A stretch of 64,000 nucleotides of DNA from contig JAPFFF010000091.1 in the NCBI GenBank assembly GCA_039105265.1, positions 40,084-104,083 on the forward strand. Reading direction: 5' to 3'. Below, in pieces: positions 44,815 through 57,049 of this stretch (positions within the stretch are counted from its first letter, which is position 1; each line of letters begins with the position of its first letter). The position numbers were made by a program, and so were the translations under genes. The notes beneath the pieces were generated by a model. It ran no database searches. It was not told where the DNA came from and was given only the letters and a program-made list of their open reading frames with translations. The DNA comes from Tritrichomonas musculus (taxonomy: Eukaryota; Parabasalia; Tritrichomonadida; Tritrichomonadidae).

Positions 44815-46575
44815 TGGCTGAATTGTTTCTTGGCTGAGTTGTTCCTTGGCTGAGTTGCTCCTTGGCTGAGTTGCTCCTTGGGTAAGTTGTTCCTTTGCTG
44901 AGTTGTTTCTTGGCTGGATTGTTCCTTGGCTGAGTTGTTTCTTGGCTGAGTTGCTTCTTGGCTGAGTTGCTCCTTGGGTAAGTTGTTCCTTGGCTGAGTT
45001 GTTCCTTTGCTGAGTTGTTTCTTGGCTGAATTGTTCTTTGGCTGAGTTGTTCCTTGGCTGAGTTGTTCCTTGGCTAAGTTGTTCTTTGGCTGAGTTGTTC
45101 CTTTGCTGAGTTGTTTCTTGGCTGAGTTGCTCCTTGGCTAAGTTGATTTTTGGCTGAGTTGCTTCTTGGGTAAGTTGTTCCTTTGCTGAGTTGTTTCTTG
45201 GCTGAATTGTTCCTTGGCTGAGTTGTTTCTTGGCTGAGTTGCTCCTTGGCTGAGTTGCTTCTTGGGTAAGTTGTTCCTTTGCTGAGTTGTTTCTTGGCTG
45301 GATTGTTCCTTGGCTGAGTTGTTTCTTGGCTGAGTTGCTCCTTGGCTGAGTTGCTCCTTGGGTAAGTTGTTCCTTGGCTGAGTTGTTCCTTTGCTGAGTT
45401 GTTTCTTGGCTGAATTGTTCTTTGGCTGAGTTGTTCCTTGGCTGAGTTGTTCCTTGGCTAAGTTGTTCCTTGGCTGAGTTGTTCCTTTGCTGAGTTGTTT
45501 CTTGGCTGAGTTGCTCCTTGGCTAAGTTGTTTCTTGGCTGAATTGTTCCTTTACTGAGTTGTTTCTTGGCTGAATTGTTCCTTGGCTGAGTTGTTTCTTG
45601 GCTGAGTTGTTTCTTGGCTGAGTTGTTTCTTGGCTGAGTTGTTTCTTGGCTGAATTGTTCCTTGGCTGAGTTGTTTCTTGGCTGAATTGTTCCTTGGCTG
45701 AATTGTTCTTTGGCTGAGTTGTTCCTTGGCTGAGTTGTTCCTTGGCTAAGTTGTTCCTTGGCTGAGTTGTTCCTTTGCTGAGTTGTTTCTTGGCTGAATT
45801 GCTCCTTGGGTAAGTTGTTCCTTGGCTGAGTTGTTCCTTTACTGAGTTGTTTCTTGGCTGAATTGTTCCTTGGCTGAGTTGTTTCTTGGCTGAATTGTTC
45901 ATTGGCTGAGTTGTTTCTTGGCTGAGTTGTTTCTTGGCTGAGTTGTTTCTTGGCTGAATTGTTCCTTGGCTGAGTTGTTTCTTGGCTGAATTGTTCCTTG
46001 GCTGAATTGTTCCTTGGCTGAGTTGTTTCTTGGCTGAGTTGCTCCTTGGCTGAGTTGCTCCTTGGGTAAGTTGTTCCTTGGCTGAGTTGTTCCTTTGCTG
46101 AGTTGTTTCTTGGCTGAATTGTTCCTTGGCTGAGTTGTTTCTTGGCTGAATTGTTCATTGGCTGAATTGTTCCTTGGCTGAGTTGTTTCTTGGCTGAGTT
46201 GCTCCTTGGCTGAGTTGCTCCTTGGGTAAGTTGTTCCTTGGCTGAGTTGTTCCTTTGCTGAGTTGTTTCTTGGCTGAATTGTTCCTTGGCTGAATTGTTC
46301 CTTGGCTGAGTTGTTTCTTGGCTGAGTTGCTCCTTGGCTGAGTTGCTCCTTGGGTAAGTTGTTCCTTGGCTGAGTTGTTCCTTTGCTGAGTTGTTTCTTG
46401 GCTGAATTGTTCCTTGGCTGAGTTGTTTCTTGGCTGAATTGTTCATTGGCTGAGTTGTTCCTTGGCTGAGTTGCTCCTTGTCTGAGTTGCTCCTTGGGTA
46501 AGTTGTTCCTTTGCTGAGTTGTTCCTTTGCTGAGTTGTTTCTTGGCTGAATTGTTCCTTGGCTGAGTTGTTTCTT
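44815..46575 (+). repeat. Type B block 8
   Basis: Second copy of the right part of block 7, with the edge unit at 46471-46486. - strand open frames are 44530-46446 (638 codons) and 45522-45902 (126). The first is longer than its counterpart 42402-44078 because the duplication junction replaced the sequence carrying the TAG stop at 42402-42404. Confidence 0.85.
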
Positions 46576-49500
46576 GGCTGAGATGTTTCTTTGCTAAGTT
46601 GTTCCTTGGCTGAGTTGTTTCTTGGGTAAGTTGTTCCTTGGCTGAGTTGTTTCTTGGGTAAGTTGTTCCTTGGCTGAGTTGTTCCTTGGCTGAGTTGTTT
46701 CTTGGCTGAGATGTTTCTTTGCTAAGTTGTTCCTTGGCTGAGTTGTTTCTTGGGTAAGTTGTTCCTTGGCTGAGTTGTTCCTTGGCTGAGTTGTTTCTTG
46801 GGTAAGTTGTTCCTTGGCTGAGTTGTTTCTTGGCTGAGTTGTTTCTTGGCTGAATTGTTCCTTGGCTGAGTTGTTTCTTGGCTGAGATGTTTCTTTGCTA
46901 AGTTGTTCCTTGGCTGAGTTGTTTCTTGGGTAAGTTGTTCCTTGGCTGAGTTGTTTCTTGGGTAAGTTGTTCCTTGGCTGAGTTGTTCCTTGGCTGAGTT
47001 GTTTCTTGGCTGAGATGTTTCTTTGCTAAGTTGTTCCTTGGCTGAGTTGTTTCTTGGGTAAGTTGTTCCTTGGCTGAGTTGTTTCTTGGCTGAGTTGTTT
47101 CTTGGCTGAGTTGTTCCTTGGCTGAGTTGTTTCTTGGCTGAGTTGTTTCTTGGCTGAATTGTTCCTTGGCTGAGTTGTTTCTTGGGTAAGTTGTTCCTTG
47201 GCTGAGTTGTTTCTTGGGTAAGTTGTTCCTTGGCTGAGTTGTTTCTTGGCTGAGTTGTTTCTTGGCTGAGTTGTTTCTTGGCTGAATTGTTCCTTGGCTG
47301 AGTTGTTTCTTGGCTGAGATGTTTCTTTGCTAAGTTGTTCCTTGGCTGAGTTGTTTCTTGGGTAAGTTGTTCCTTGGCTGAGTTGTTTCTTGGCTGAGTT
47401 GTTTCTTGGCTGAATTGTTCCTTGGCTGAGTTGTTTCTTGGCTGAGATGTTTTTTTGCTAAGTTGTTCCTTGGCTGAGTTGTTTCTTGGGTAAGTTGTTC
47501 CTTGGCTGAGTTGTTTCTTGGGTAAGTTGTTCCTTGGCTGAGTTGTTCCTTGGCTGAGTTGTTTCTTGGCTGAGTTGTTTCTTTGCTAAGTTGTTCCTTG
47601 GCTGAGTTGTTTCTTGGGTAAGTTGTTCCTTGGCTGAGTTGTTTCTTGGCTGAGTTGTTTCTTGGCTGAGTTGTTCCTTGGCTGAGTTGTTTCTTGGCTG
47701 AGTTGTTTCTTGGCTGAATTGTTCCTTGGCTGAATTGTTCCTTGGCTGAGTTGTTTCTTGGCTGAGATGTTTCTTTGCTAAGTTGTTCCTTGGCTGAGTT
47801 GTTTCTTGGCTGAGATGTTTCTTTGCTAAGTTGTTCCTTGGCTGAGTTGTTTCTTGGGTAAGTTGTTCCTTGGCTGATTTGTTTCTTTGCTGAGTTGTTC
47901 CTTGGCTGAGTTGTTCCTTGGCTGAGTTGTTTCTTGGCTGAGATGTTTCTTTGCTAAGTTGTTCCTTGGCTGAGTTGTTTCTTGGGTAAGTTGTTCCTTG
48001 GCTGAGTTGTTTCTTGGCTGAGTTGTTTCTTGGCTGAGTTGTTTCTTGGCTGAATTGTTCCTTGGCTGAGTTGTTTCTTGGCTGAGATGTTTCTTTGCTA
48101 AGTTGTTTCTTGGCTGAGTTGTTTCTTGGGTAAGTTGTTCCTTGGCTGAGTTGTTTCTTGGCTGAATTGTTCCTTGGCTGAGTTGTTTCTTGGCTGAGAT
48201 GTTTCTTTGCTAAGTTGTTCCTTGGCTGAGTTGTTTCTTGGGTAAGTTGTTCCTTGGCTGAGTTGTTTCTTGGGTAAGTTGTTCCTTGGCTGAGTTGTTC
48301 CTTGGCTGAGTTGTTTCTTGGCTGAGATGTTTCTTTGCTAAGTTGTTCCTTGGCTGAGTTGTTTCTTGGGTAAGTTGTTCCTTGGCTGAGTTGTTTCTTG
48401 GCTGAGTTGTTCCTTGGCTGAGTTGTTCCTTGGCTGAGTTGTTTCTTGGCTGAGATGTTTCTTTGCTAAGTTGTTCCTTGGCTGAGTTGTTTCTTGGGTA
48501 AGTTGTTCCTTGGCTGAGTTGTTTCTTGGCTGAGTTGTTTCTTGGCTGAGTTGTTTCTTGGCTGAGATGTTTCTTTGCTAAGTTGTTCCTTGGCTGAGTT
48601 GTTTCTTGGGTAAGTTGTTCCTTGGCTGAGTTGTTTCTTGGCTGAATTGTTCCTTGGCTGAGTTGTTCCTTGGCTGAGATGTTTCTTGGCTAAGTTGTTT
48701 CTTGGCTGAGTTGTTTCTTGGGTAAGTTGTTCCTTGGCTGAGTTGTTTCTTGGCTGAATTGTTCCTTGGCTGAGTTGTTTCTTGGCTGAGATGTTTCTTT
48801 GCTAAGTTGTTCCTTGGCTGAGTTGTTTCTTGGGTAAGTTGTTCCTTGGCTGAGTTGTTTCTTGGGTAAGTTGTTCCTTGGCTGAGTTGTTCCTTGGCTG
48901 AGTTGTTTCTTGGCTGAGATGTTTCTTTGCTAAGTTGTTCCTTGGCTGAGTTGTTTCTTGGGTAAGTTGTTCCTTGGCTGAGTTGTTTCTTGGCTGAGTT
49001 GTTCCTTGGCTGAGTTGTTCCTTGGCTGAGTTGTTTCTTGGCTGAGATGTTTCTTTGCTAAGTTGTTCCTTGGCTGAGTTGTTTCTTGGGTAAGTTGTTC
49101 CTTGGCTGAGTTGTTTCTTGGCTGAGTTGTTTCTTGGCTGAGTTGTTTCTTGGCTGAATTGTTCCTTGGCTGAGTTGTTTCTTGGGTAAGTTGTTCCTTG
49201 GCTGAGTTGTTCCTTGGCTGAGTTGTTTCTTGGGTAAGTTGTTCCTTGGCTGAGTTGTTTCTTGGCTGAATTGTTCCTTGGCTGAGATGTTTCTTTGCTA
49301 AGTTGTTCCTTGGCTAAGTTGTTCCTTGGCTGAGTTGTTCCTTGGCTGAGTTGTTCCTTGGCTGAGATGTTTCTTTGCTAAGTTGTTCCTTGGCTGAGTT
49401 GTTTCTTGGGTAAGTTGTTCCTTGGCTGAGTTGTTTCTTGGCTGAGTTGTTTCTTGGCTGAATTGTTCCTTGGCTGAGTTATTTCTTGGCTGAGATGTTT

Positions 49501-52500
49501 CTTTGCTAAGTTGTTCCTTGGCTGAGTTGTTCCTTGGCTGAGTTGTTTCTTGGCTGAGATGTTTCTTTGCTAAGTTGTTCCTTGGCTGAGTTGTTTCTTG
49601 GGTAAGTTGTTCCTTGGCTGAGTTGTTTCTTGGCTGAATTGTTCCTTGGCTGAGTTGTTTCTTGGCTGAATTGTTCCTTGGCTGAGTTGTTTCTTGGCTG
49701 AGTTGTTTCTTGGCTGAGTTGTTCCTTGGCTGAGTTGTTTCTTGGCTGAGTTGTTTCTTGGCTGAATTGTTCCTTGGCTGAATTGTTCCTTGGCTGAGTT
49801 GTTTCTTGGCTGAGTTGCTCCTTGGCTGAGTTGTTCCTTGGCTGAGTTGTTTCTTGGGTAAGTTGTTTCTTGGCTGAGTTGTTTCTTGGCTGAGTTGTTT
49901 CTTGGCTGAGTTGTTTCTTGGCTGAGATGTTTCTTTGCTAAGTTGTTCCTTGGCTGAGTTGTTCCTTGGCTGAGTTGTTTCTTGGCTGAGATGTTTCTTT
50001 GCTAAGTTGTTCCTTGGCTGAGTTGTTTCTTGGGTAAGTTGTTCCTTGGCTGAGTTGTTTCTTGGCTGAGTTGTTTCTTGGCTGAATTGTTCCTTGGCTG
50101 AGTTGTTTCTTGGCTGAGATGTTTCTTTGCTAAGTTGTTCCTTGGCTGAGTTGTTTCTTGGGTAAGTTGTTCCTTGGCTGAGTTGTTTCTTGGGTAAGTT
50201 GTTCCTTGGCTGAGTTGTTCCTTGGCTGAGTTGTTTCTTGGCTGAGATGTTTCTTTGCTAAGTTGTTCCTTGGCTGAGTTGTTTCTTGGGTAAGTTGTTC
50301 CTTGGCTGAGTTGTTCCTTGGCTGAGTTGTTTCTTGGGTAAGTTGTTCCTTGGCTGAGTTGTTTCTTGGCTGAGTTGTTTCTTGGCTGAATTGTTCCTTG
50401 GCTGAGTTGTTTCTTGGCTGAGATGTTTCTTTGCTAAGTTGTTCCTTGGCTGAGTTGTTTCTTGGGTAAGTTGTTCCTTGGCTGAGTTGTTTCTTGGGTA
50501 AGTTGTTCCTTGGCTGAGTTGTTCCTTGGCTGAGTTGTTTCTTGGCTGAGATGTTTCTTTGCTAAGTTGTTCCTTGGCTGAGTTGTTTCTTGGGTAAGTT
50601 GTTCCTTGGCTGAGTTGTTTCTTGGCTGAGTTGTTCCTTGGCTGAGTTGTTCCTTGGCTGAGTTGTTTCTTGGCTGAGATGTTTCTTTGCTAAGTTGTTC
50701 CTTGGCTGAGTTGTTTCTTGGGTAAGTTGTTCCTTGGCTGAGTTGTTCCTTGGCTGAGTTGTTTCTTGGCTGAGATGTTTCTTTGCTAAGTTGTTCCTTG
50801 GCTGAGTTGTTTCTTGGGTAAGTTGTTCCTTGGCTGAGTTGTTTCTTGGCTGAGTTGTTTCTTGGCTGAATTGTTCCTTGGCTGAGTTGTTTCTTGGCTG
50901 AGATGTTTCTTTGCTAAGTTGTTCCTTGGCTGAGTTGTTTCTTGGGTAAGTTGTTCCTTGGCTGAGTTGTTTCTTGGGTAAGTTGTTCCTTGGCTGAGTT
51001 GTTCCTTGGCTGAGTTGTTTCTTGGCTGAGATGTTTCTTTGCTAAGTTGTTCCTTGGCTGAGTTGTTTCTTGGGTAAGTTGTTCCTTGGCTGAGTTGTTC
51101 CTTGGCTGAGTTGTTTCTTGGGTAAGTTGTTCCTTGGCTGAGTTGTTTCTTGGCTGAGTTGTTTCTTGGCTGAATTGTTCCTTGGCTGAGTTGTTTCTTG
51201 GCTGAGATGTTTCTTTGCTAAGTTGTTCCTTGGCTGAGTTGTTTCTTGGGTAAGTTGTTCCTTGGCTGAGTTGTTTCTTGGGTAAGTTGTTCCTTGGCTG
51301 AGTTGTTCCTTGGCTGAGTTGTTTCTTGGCTGAGATGTTTCTTTGCTAAGTTGTTCCTTGGCTGAGTTGTTTCTTGGGTAAGTTGTTCCTTGGCTGAGTT
51401 GTTTCTTGGCTGAGTTGTTTCTTGGCTGAGTTGTTCCTTGGCTGAGTTGTTTCTTGGCTGAGTTGTTTCTTGGCTGAATTGTTCCTTGGCTGAATTGTTC
51501 CTTGGCTGAGTTGTTTCTTGGCTGAGATGTTTCTTTGCTAAGTTGTTCCTTGGCTGAGTTGTTTCTTGGGTAAGTTGTTCCTTGGCTGATTTGTTTCTTT
51601 GCTGAGTTGTTCCTTGGCTGAGTTGTTCCTTGGCTGAGTTGTTTCTTGGCTGAGATGTTTCTTTGCTAAGTTGTTCCTTGGCTGAGTTGTTTCTTGGGTA
51701 AGTTGTTCCTTGGCTGAGTTGTTTCTTGGCTGAGTTGTTTCTTGGCTGAGTTGTTTCTTGGCTGAATTGTTCCTTGGCTGAGTTGTTTCTTGGCTGAGAT
51801 GTTTCTTTGCTAAGTTGTTCCTTGGCTGAGTTGTTTCTTGGGTAAGTTGTTCCTTGGCTGAGTTGTTTCTTGGCTGAGTTGTTTCTTGGCTGAATTGTTC
51901 CTTGGCTGAGTTGTTTCTTGGCTGAGATGTTTCTTTGCTAAGTTGTTCCTTGGCTGAGTTGTTTCTTGGGTAAGTTGTTCCTTGGCTGAGTTGTTTCTTG
52001 GGTAAGTTGTTCCTTGGCTGAGTTGTTTCTTGGCTGAGTTGTTTCTTGGCTGAGTTGTTCCTTGGCTGAGTTGTTTCTTGGGTAAGTTGTTCCTTGGCTG
52101 AGTTGTTTCTTGGCTGAGTTGTTCCTTGGCTGAGTTGTTCCTTGGCTGAGTTGTTTCTTGGCTGAGATGTTTCTTTGCTAAGTTGTTCCTTGGCTGAGTT
52201 GTTTCTTGGGTAAGTTGTTCCTTGGCTGAGTTGTTCCTTGGCTGAGTTGTTTCTTGGCTGAGATGTTTCTTTGCTAAGTTGTTCCTTGGCTGAGTTGTTT
52301 CTTGGGTAAGTTGTTCCTTGGCTGAGTTGTTTCTTGGCTGAGTTGTTTCTTGGCTGAATTGTTCCTTGGCTGAGTTGTTTCTTGGCTGAGATGTTTCTTT
52401 GCTAAGTTGTTCCTTGGCTGAGTTGTTTCTTGGGTAAGTTGTTCCTTGGCTGAGTTGTTTCTTGGGTAAGTTGTTCCTTGGCTGAGTTGTTCCTTGGCTG

Positions 52501-55079
52501 AGTTGTTTCTTGGCTGAGATGTTTCTTTGCTAAGTTGTTCCTTGGCTGAGTTGTTTCTTGGGTAAGTTGTTCCTTGGCTGAGTTGTTCCTTGGCTGAGTT
52601 GTTTCTTGGGTAAGTTGTTCCTTGGCTGAGTTGTTTCTTGGCTGAGTTGTTTCTTGGCTGAATTGTTCCTTGGCTGAGTTGTTTCTTGGCTGAGATGTTT
52701 CTTTGCTAAGTTGTTCCTTGGCTGAGTTGTTTCTTGGGTAAGTTGTTCCTTGGCTGAGTTGTTTCTTGGGTAAGTTGTTCCTTGGCTGAGTTGTTCCTTG
52801 GCTGAGTTGTTTCTTGGCTGAGATGTTTCTTTGCTAAGTTGTTCCTTGGCTGAGTTGTTTCTTGGGTAAGTTGTTCCTTGGCTGAGTTGTTTCTTGGCTG
52901 AGTTGTTTCTTGGCTGAGTTGTTCCTTGGCTGAGTTGTTTCTTGGCTGAGTTGTTTCTTGGCTGAATTGTTCCTTGGCTGAATTGTTCCTTGGCTGAGTT
53001 GTTTCTTGGCTGAGATGTTTCTTTGCTAAGTTGTTCCTTGGCTGAGTTGTTTCTTGGGTAAGTTGTTCCTTGGCTGATTTGTTTCTTTGCTGAGTTGTTC
53101 CTTGGCTGAGTTGTTCCTTGGCTGAGTTGTTTCTTGGCTGAGATGTTTCTTTGCTAAGTTGTTCCTTGGCTGAGTTGTTTCTTGGGTAAGTTGTTCCTTG
53201 GCTGAGTTGTTTCTTGGCTGAGTTGTTTCTTGGCTGAGTTGTTTCTTGGCTGAATTGTTCCTTGGCTGAGTTGTTTCTTGGCTGAGATGTTTCTTTGCTA
53301 AGTTGTTCCTTGGCTGAGTTGTTTCTTGGGTAAGTTGTTCCTTGGCTGAGTTGTTTCTTGGCTGAGTTGTTTCTTGGCTGAATTGTTCCTTGGCTGAGTT
53401 GTTTCTTGGCTGAGATGTTTCTTTGCTAAGTTGTTCCTTGGCTGAGTTGTTTCTTGGGTAAGTTGTTCCTTGGCTGAGTTGTTTCTTGGCTGAGTTGTTT
53501 CTTGGCTGAGTTGTTTCTTGGCTGAATTGTTCCTTGGCTGAGTTGTTTCTTGGCTGAGATGTTTCTTTGCTAAGTTGTTCCTTGGCTGAGTTGTTTCTTG
53601 GGTAAGTTGTTCCTTGGCTGAGTTGTTTCTTGGCTGAGTTGTTTCTTGGCTGAATTGTTCCTTGGCTGAGTTGTTTCTTGGCTGAGATGTTTCTTTGCTA
53701 AGTTGTTCCTTGGCTGAGTTGTTTCTTGGGTAAGTTGTTCCTTGGCTGAGTTGTTTCTTGGGTAAGTTGTTCCTTGGCTGAGTTGTTTCTTGGCTGAGTT
53801 GTTTCTTGGCTGAGTTGTTTCTTTGCTAAGTTGTTCCTTGGCTGAGTTGTTTCTTGGGTAAGTTGTTCCTTGGCTGAGTTGTTTCTTGGCTGAGTTGTTT
53901 CTTGGCTGAGTTGTTCCTTGGCTGAGTTGTTTCTTGGCTGAGTTGTTTCTTGGCTGAATTGTTCCTTGGCTGAATTGTTCCTTGGCTGAGTTGTTTCTTG
54001 GCTGAGATGTTTCTTTGCTAAGTTGTTCCTTGGCTGAGTTGTTTCTTGGCTGAGATGTTTCTTTGCTAAGTTGTTCCTTGGCTGAGTTGTTTCTTGGGTA
54101 AGTTGTTCCTTGGCTGAGTTGTTTCTTGGCTGAGTTGTTCCTTGGCTGAGTTGTTCCTTGGCTGAGTTGTTTCTTGGCTGAGATGTTTCTTTGCTAAGTT
54201 GTTCCTTGGCTGAGTTGTTTCTTGGGTAAGTTGTTCCTTGGCTGAGTTGTTTCTTGGCTGAGTTGTTCCTTGGCTGAGTTGTTTCTTGGCTGAATTGTTC
54301 ATTGGCTGAGTTGTTTCTTGGCTGAGATGTTTCTTTGCTAAGTTGTTTCTTGGCTGAGTTGTTTCTTGGGTAAGTTGTTCCTTGGCTGAGTTGTTTCTTG
54401 GCTGAATTGTTCCTTGGCTGAGTTGTTTCTTGGCTGAGATGTTTCTTTGCTAAGTTGTTCCTTGGCTGAGTTGTTTCTTGGGTAAGTTGTTCCTTGGCTG
54501 AGTTGTTTCTTGGGTAAGTTGTTCCTTGGCTGAGTTGTTCCTTGGCTGAGTTGTTTCTTGGCTGAGATGTTTCTTTGCTAAGTTGTTCCTTGGCTGAGTT
54601 GTTTCTTGGGTAAGTTGTTCCTTGGCTGAGTTGTTTCTTGGCTGAGTTGTTCCTTGGCTGAGTTGTTCCTTGGCTGAGTTGTTTCTTGGCTGAGATGTTT
54701 CTTTGCTAAGTTGTTCCTTGGCTGAGTTGTTTCTTGGGTAAGTTGTTCCTTGGCTGAGTTGTTTCTTGGCTGAGTTGTTTCTTGGCTGAGTTGTTTCTTG
54801 GCTGAATTGTTCCTTGGCTGAGTTGTTTCTTGGGTAAGTTGTTCCTTGGCTGAGTTGTTCCTTGGCTGAGTTGTTTCTTGGGTAAGTTGTTCCTTGGCTG
54901 AGTTGTTTCTTGGCTGAATTGTTCCTTGGCTGAGTTATTTCTTGGCTGAGATGTTTCTTTGCTAAGTTGTTCCTTGGCTGAGTTGTTCCTTGGCTGAGTT
55001 GTTTCTTGGCTGAGATGTTTCTTTGCTAAGTTGTTCCTTGGCTGAGTTGTTTCTTGGGTAAGTTGTTCCTTGGCTGAGT
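46576..55079 (+). repeat. Type A array, about 8.5 kb
   Basis: Type A composites with GCTGATTTG-linked units at 47879, 51591 and 53079. Local oddities are a TTTTTTGCTAAG marker near 47450, a marker with CTTGGCTAAG near 48677, GGCTAAG in a type A setting near 49312 (again near 62530), one isolated TTGCTCC unit near 49817, and one isolated TTCATTGG unit at about 54299, which starts a 78-codon - strand frame (54066-54302). No gene is seen. Confidence 0.88.
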
Positions 55080-55850
55080 TGTTTCTTGGCTGAATTGTTC
55101 CTTGGCTGAGTTGTTTCTTGGCTGAATTGTTCCTTGGCTGAGTTGTTTCTTGGCTGAATTGTTCCTTGGCTGAATTGTTCCTTTGCTGAGTTGTTTCTTG
55201 GCTGAATTGCTCCTTGGGTAAGTTGTTCCTTGGCTGAGTTGTTCCTTTACTGAGTTGTTTCTTGGCTGAATTGTTCCTTGGCTGAGTTGTTTCTTGGCTG
55301 AATTGTTCATTGGCTGAGTTGTTTCTTGGCTGAGTTGTTTCTTGGCTGAGTTGTTTCTTGGCTGAATTGTTCCTTGGCTGAGTTGTTTCTTGGCTGAATT
55401 GTTCCTTGGCTGAATTGTTCCTTGGCTGAGTTGTTTCTTGGCTGAGTTGCTCCTTGGCTGAGTTGCTCCTTGGGTAAGTTGTTCCTTGGCTGAGTTGTTC
55501 CTTTGCTGAGTTGTTTCTTGGCTGAATTGTTCCTTGGCTGAGTTGTTTCTTGGCTGAATTGTTCATTGGCTGAATTGTTCCTTGGCTGAGTTGTTTCTTG
55601 GCTGAGTTGCTCCTTGGCTGAGTTGCTCCTTGGGTAAGTTGTTCCTTGGCTGAGTTGTTCCTTTGCTGAGTTGTTTCTTGGCTGAATTGTTCCTTGGCTG
55701 AGTTGTTTCTTGGCTGAATTGTTCATTGGTTGAGTTGTTCCTTGGCTGAGTTGCTCCTTGTCTGAGTTGCTCCTTGGGTAAGTTGTTCCTTTGCTGAGTT
55801 GTTCCTTTGCTGAGTTGTTTCTTGGCTGAATTGTTCCTTGGCTGAGTTGT
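55080..55850 (+). repeat. Type B block 9 (short)
   Basis: Partner of block 6 with one fewer 128-bp composite; edge unit at 55751. A unique GGTTGAG variant follows the TTCATT unit at about 55730. - strand open frames are 54706-55566 (286 codons), 55026-55310 (94) and 55307-55726 (139); the second and third overlap as ATGA. Confidence 0.8.
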
Positions 55851-57049
55851 TTCTTGGCTGAGATGTTTCTTTGCTAAGTTGTTCCTTGGCTGAGTTGTTT
55901 CTTGGGTAAGTTGTTCCTTGGCTGAGTTGTTTCTTGGCTGAGTTGTTCCTTGGCTGAGTTGTTCCTTGGCTGAGTTGTTCCTTGGCTGAGTTGTTTCTTG
56001 GGTAAGTTGTTTCTTGGCTGAGTTGTTTCTTGGCTGAGTTGTTTCTTGGCTGAGTTGTTTCTTGGCTGAGTTGTCTCTTGGCTGAGTTGTTTCTTGGCTG
56101 AATTGTTCCTTGGCTGAGTTGTTTCTTGGCTGAGATGTTTCTTTGCTAAGTTGTTCCTTGGCTGAGTTGTTTCTTGGGTAAGTTGTTCCTTGGCTGAGTT
56201 GTTTCTTGGCTGAGTTGTTTCTTGGCTGAATTGTTCCTTGGCTGAGTTGTTTCTTGGCTGAGATGTTTCTTTGCTAAGTTGTTCCTTGGCTGAGTTGTTT
56301 CTTGGGTAAGTTGTTCCTTGGCTGAGTTGTTTCTTGGGTAAGTTGTTCCTTGGCTGAGTTGTTCCTTGGCTGAGTTGTTTCTTGGCTGAGATGTTTCTTT
56401 GCTAAGTTGTTCCTTGGCTGAGTTGTTTCTTGGGTAAGTTGTTCCTTGGCTGAGTTGTTTCTTGGGTAAGTTGTTCCTTGGCTGAGTTGTTCCTTGGCTG
56501 AGTTGTTTCTTGGCTGAGTTGTTTCTTGGCTGAATTGTTCCTTGGCTGAATTGTTCCTTGGCTGAGTTGTTTCTTGGCTGAGATGTTTCTTTGCTAAGTT
56601 GTTCCTTGGCTGAGTTGTTTCTTGGGTAAGTTGTTCCTTGGCTGATTTGTTTCTTTGCTGAGTTGTTCCTTGGCTGAGTTGTTCCTTGGCTGAGTTGTTT
56701 CTTGGCTGAGATGTTTCTTTGCTAAGTTGTTCCTTGGCTGAGTTGTTTCTTGGGTAAGTTGTTCCTTGGCTGAGTTGTTTCTTGGCTGAGTTGTTTCTTG
56801 GCTGAGTTGTTTCTTGGCTGAATTGTTCCTTGGCTGAGTTGTTTCTTGGCTGAGATGTTTCTTTGCTAAGTTGTTCCTTGGCTGAGTTGTTTCTTGGGTA
56901 AGTTGTTCCTTGGCTGAGTTGTTTCTTGGCTGAGTTGTTTCTTGGCTGAATTGTTCCTTGGCTGAGTTGTTTCTTGGCTGAGATGTTTCTTTGCTAAGTT
57001 GTTCCTTGGCTGAGTTGTTTCTTGGGTAAGTTGTTCCTTGGCTGAGTTG
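55851..57049 (+). repeat. Type A segment
   Basis: Partner of 40491-41689, with TTGTCTCTTGG at 56071 and a GCTGATTTG-linked unit at 56647. About 56460-56610 carries the alternative version of the patch that differs at 41100-41250. No gene is seen. Confidence 0.85.

Larger units (their letters stand above)
42452..47187 (+). repeat. Abutting tandem duplication, period 2,368 bp (42452-44819 and 44820-47187)
   Basis: The right part of block 7 plus its downstream type A flank is repeated immediately as block 8 plus flank. Landmarks at 2,368-bp (148-unit) spacing are the edge units 44103/46471, the TTGATTTTTGG unit 42775/45143, and the open frames 43154-43534/45522-45902 (identical 126-codon translations). 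Both copies share T at base 6 of the TTGCTTCTTGGCTGAG unit (42588, 44956), while the partner region has C at 57948. The two copies meet with no spacer. Confidence 0.8.

Noticed and set aside
49785-49830. Isolated TTGCTCC unit as a remnant of a type B block
   Set aside because: Only one B-like unit is present, without the edge unit or CCTTTGCTGAG neighbours, so independent mutation or a tiny conversion tract is equally likely.
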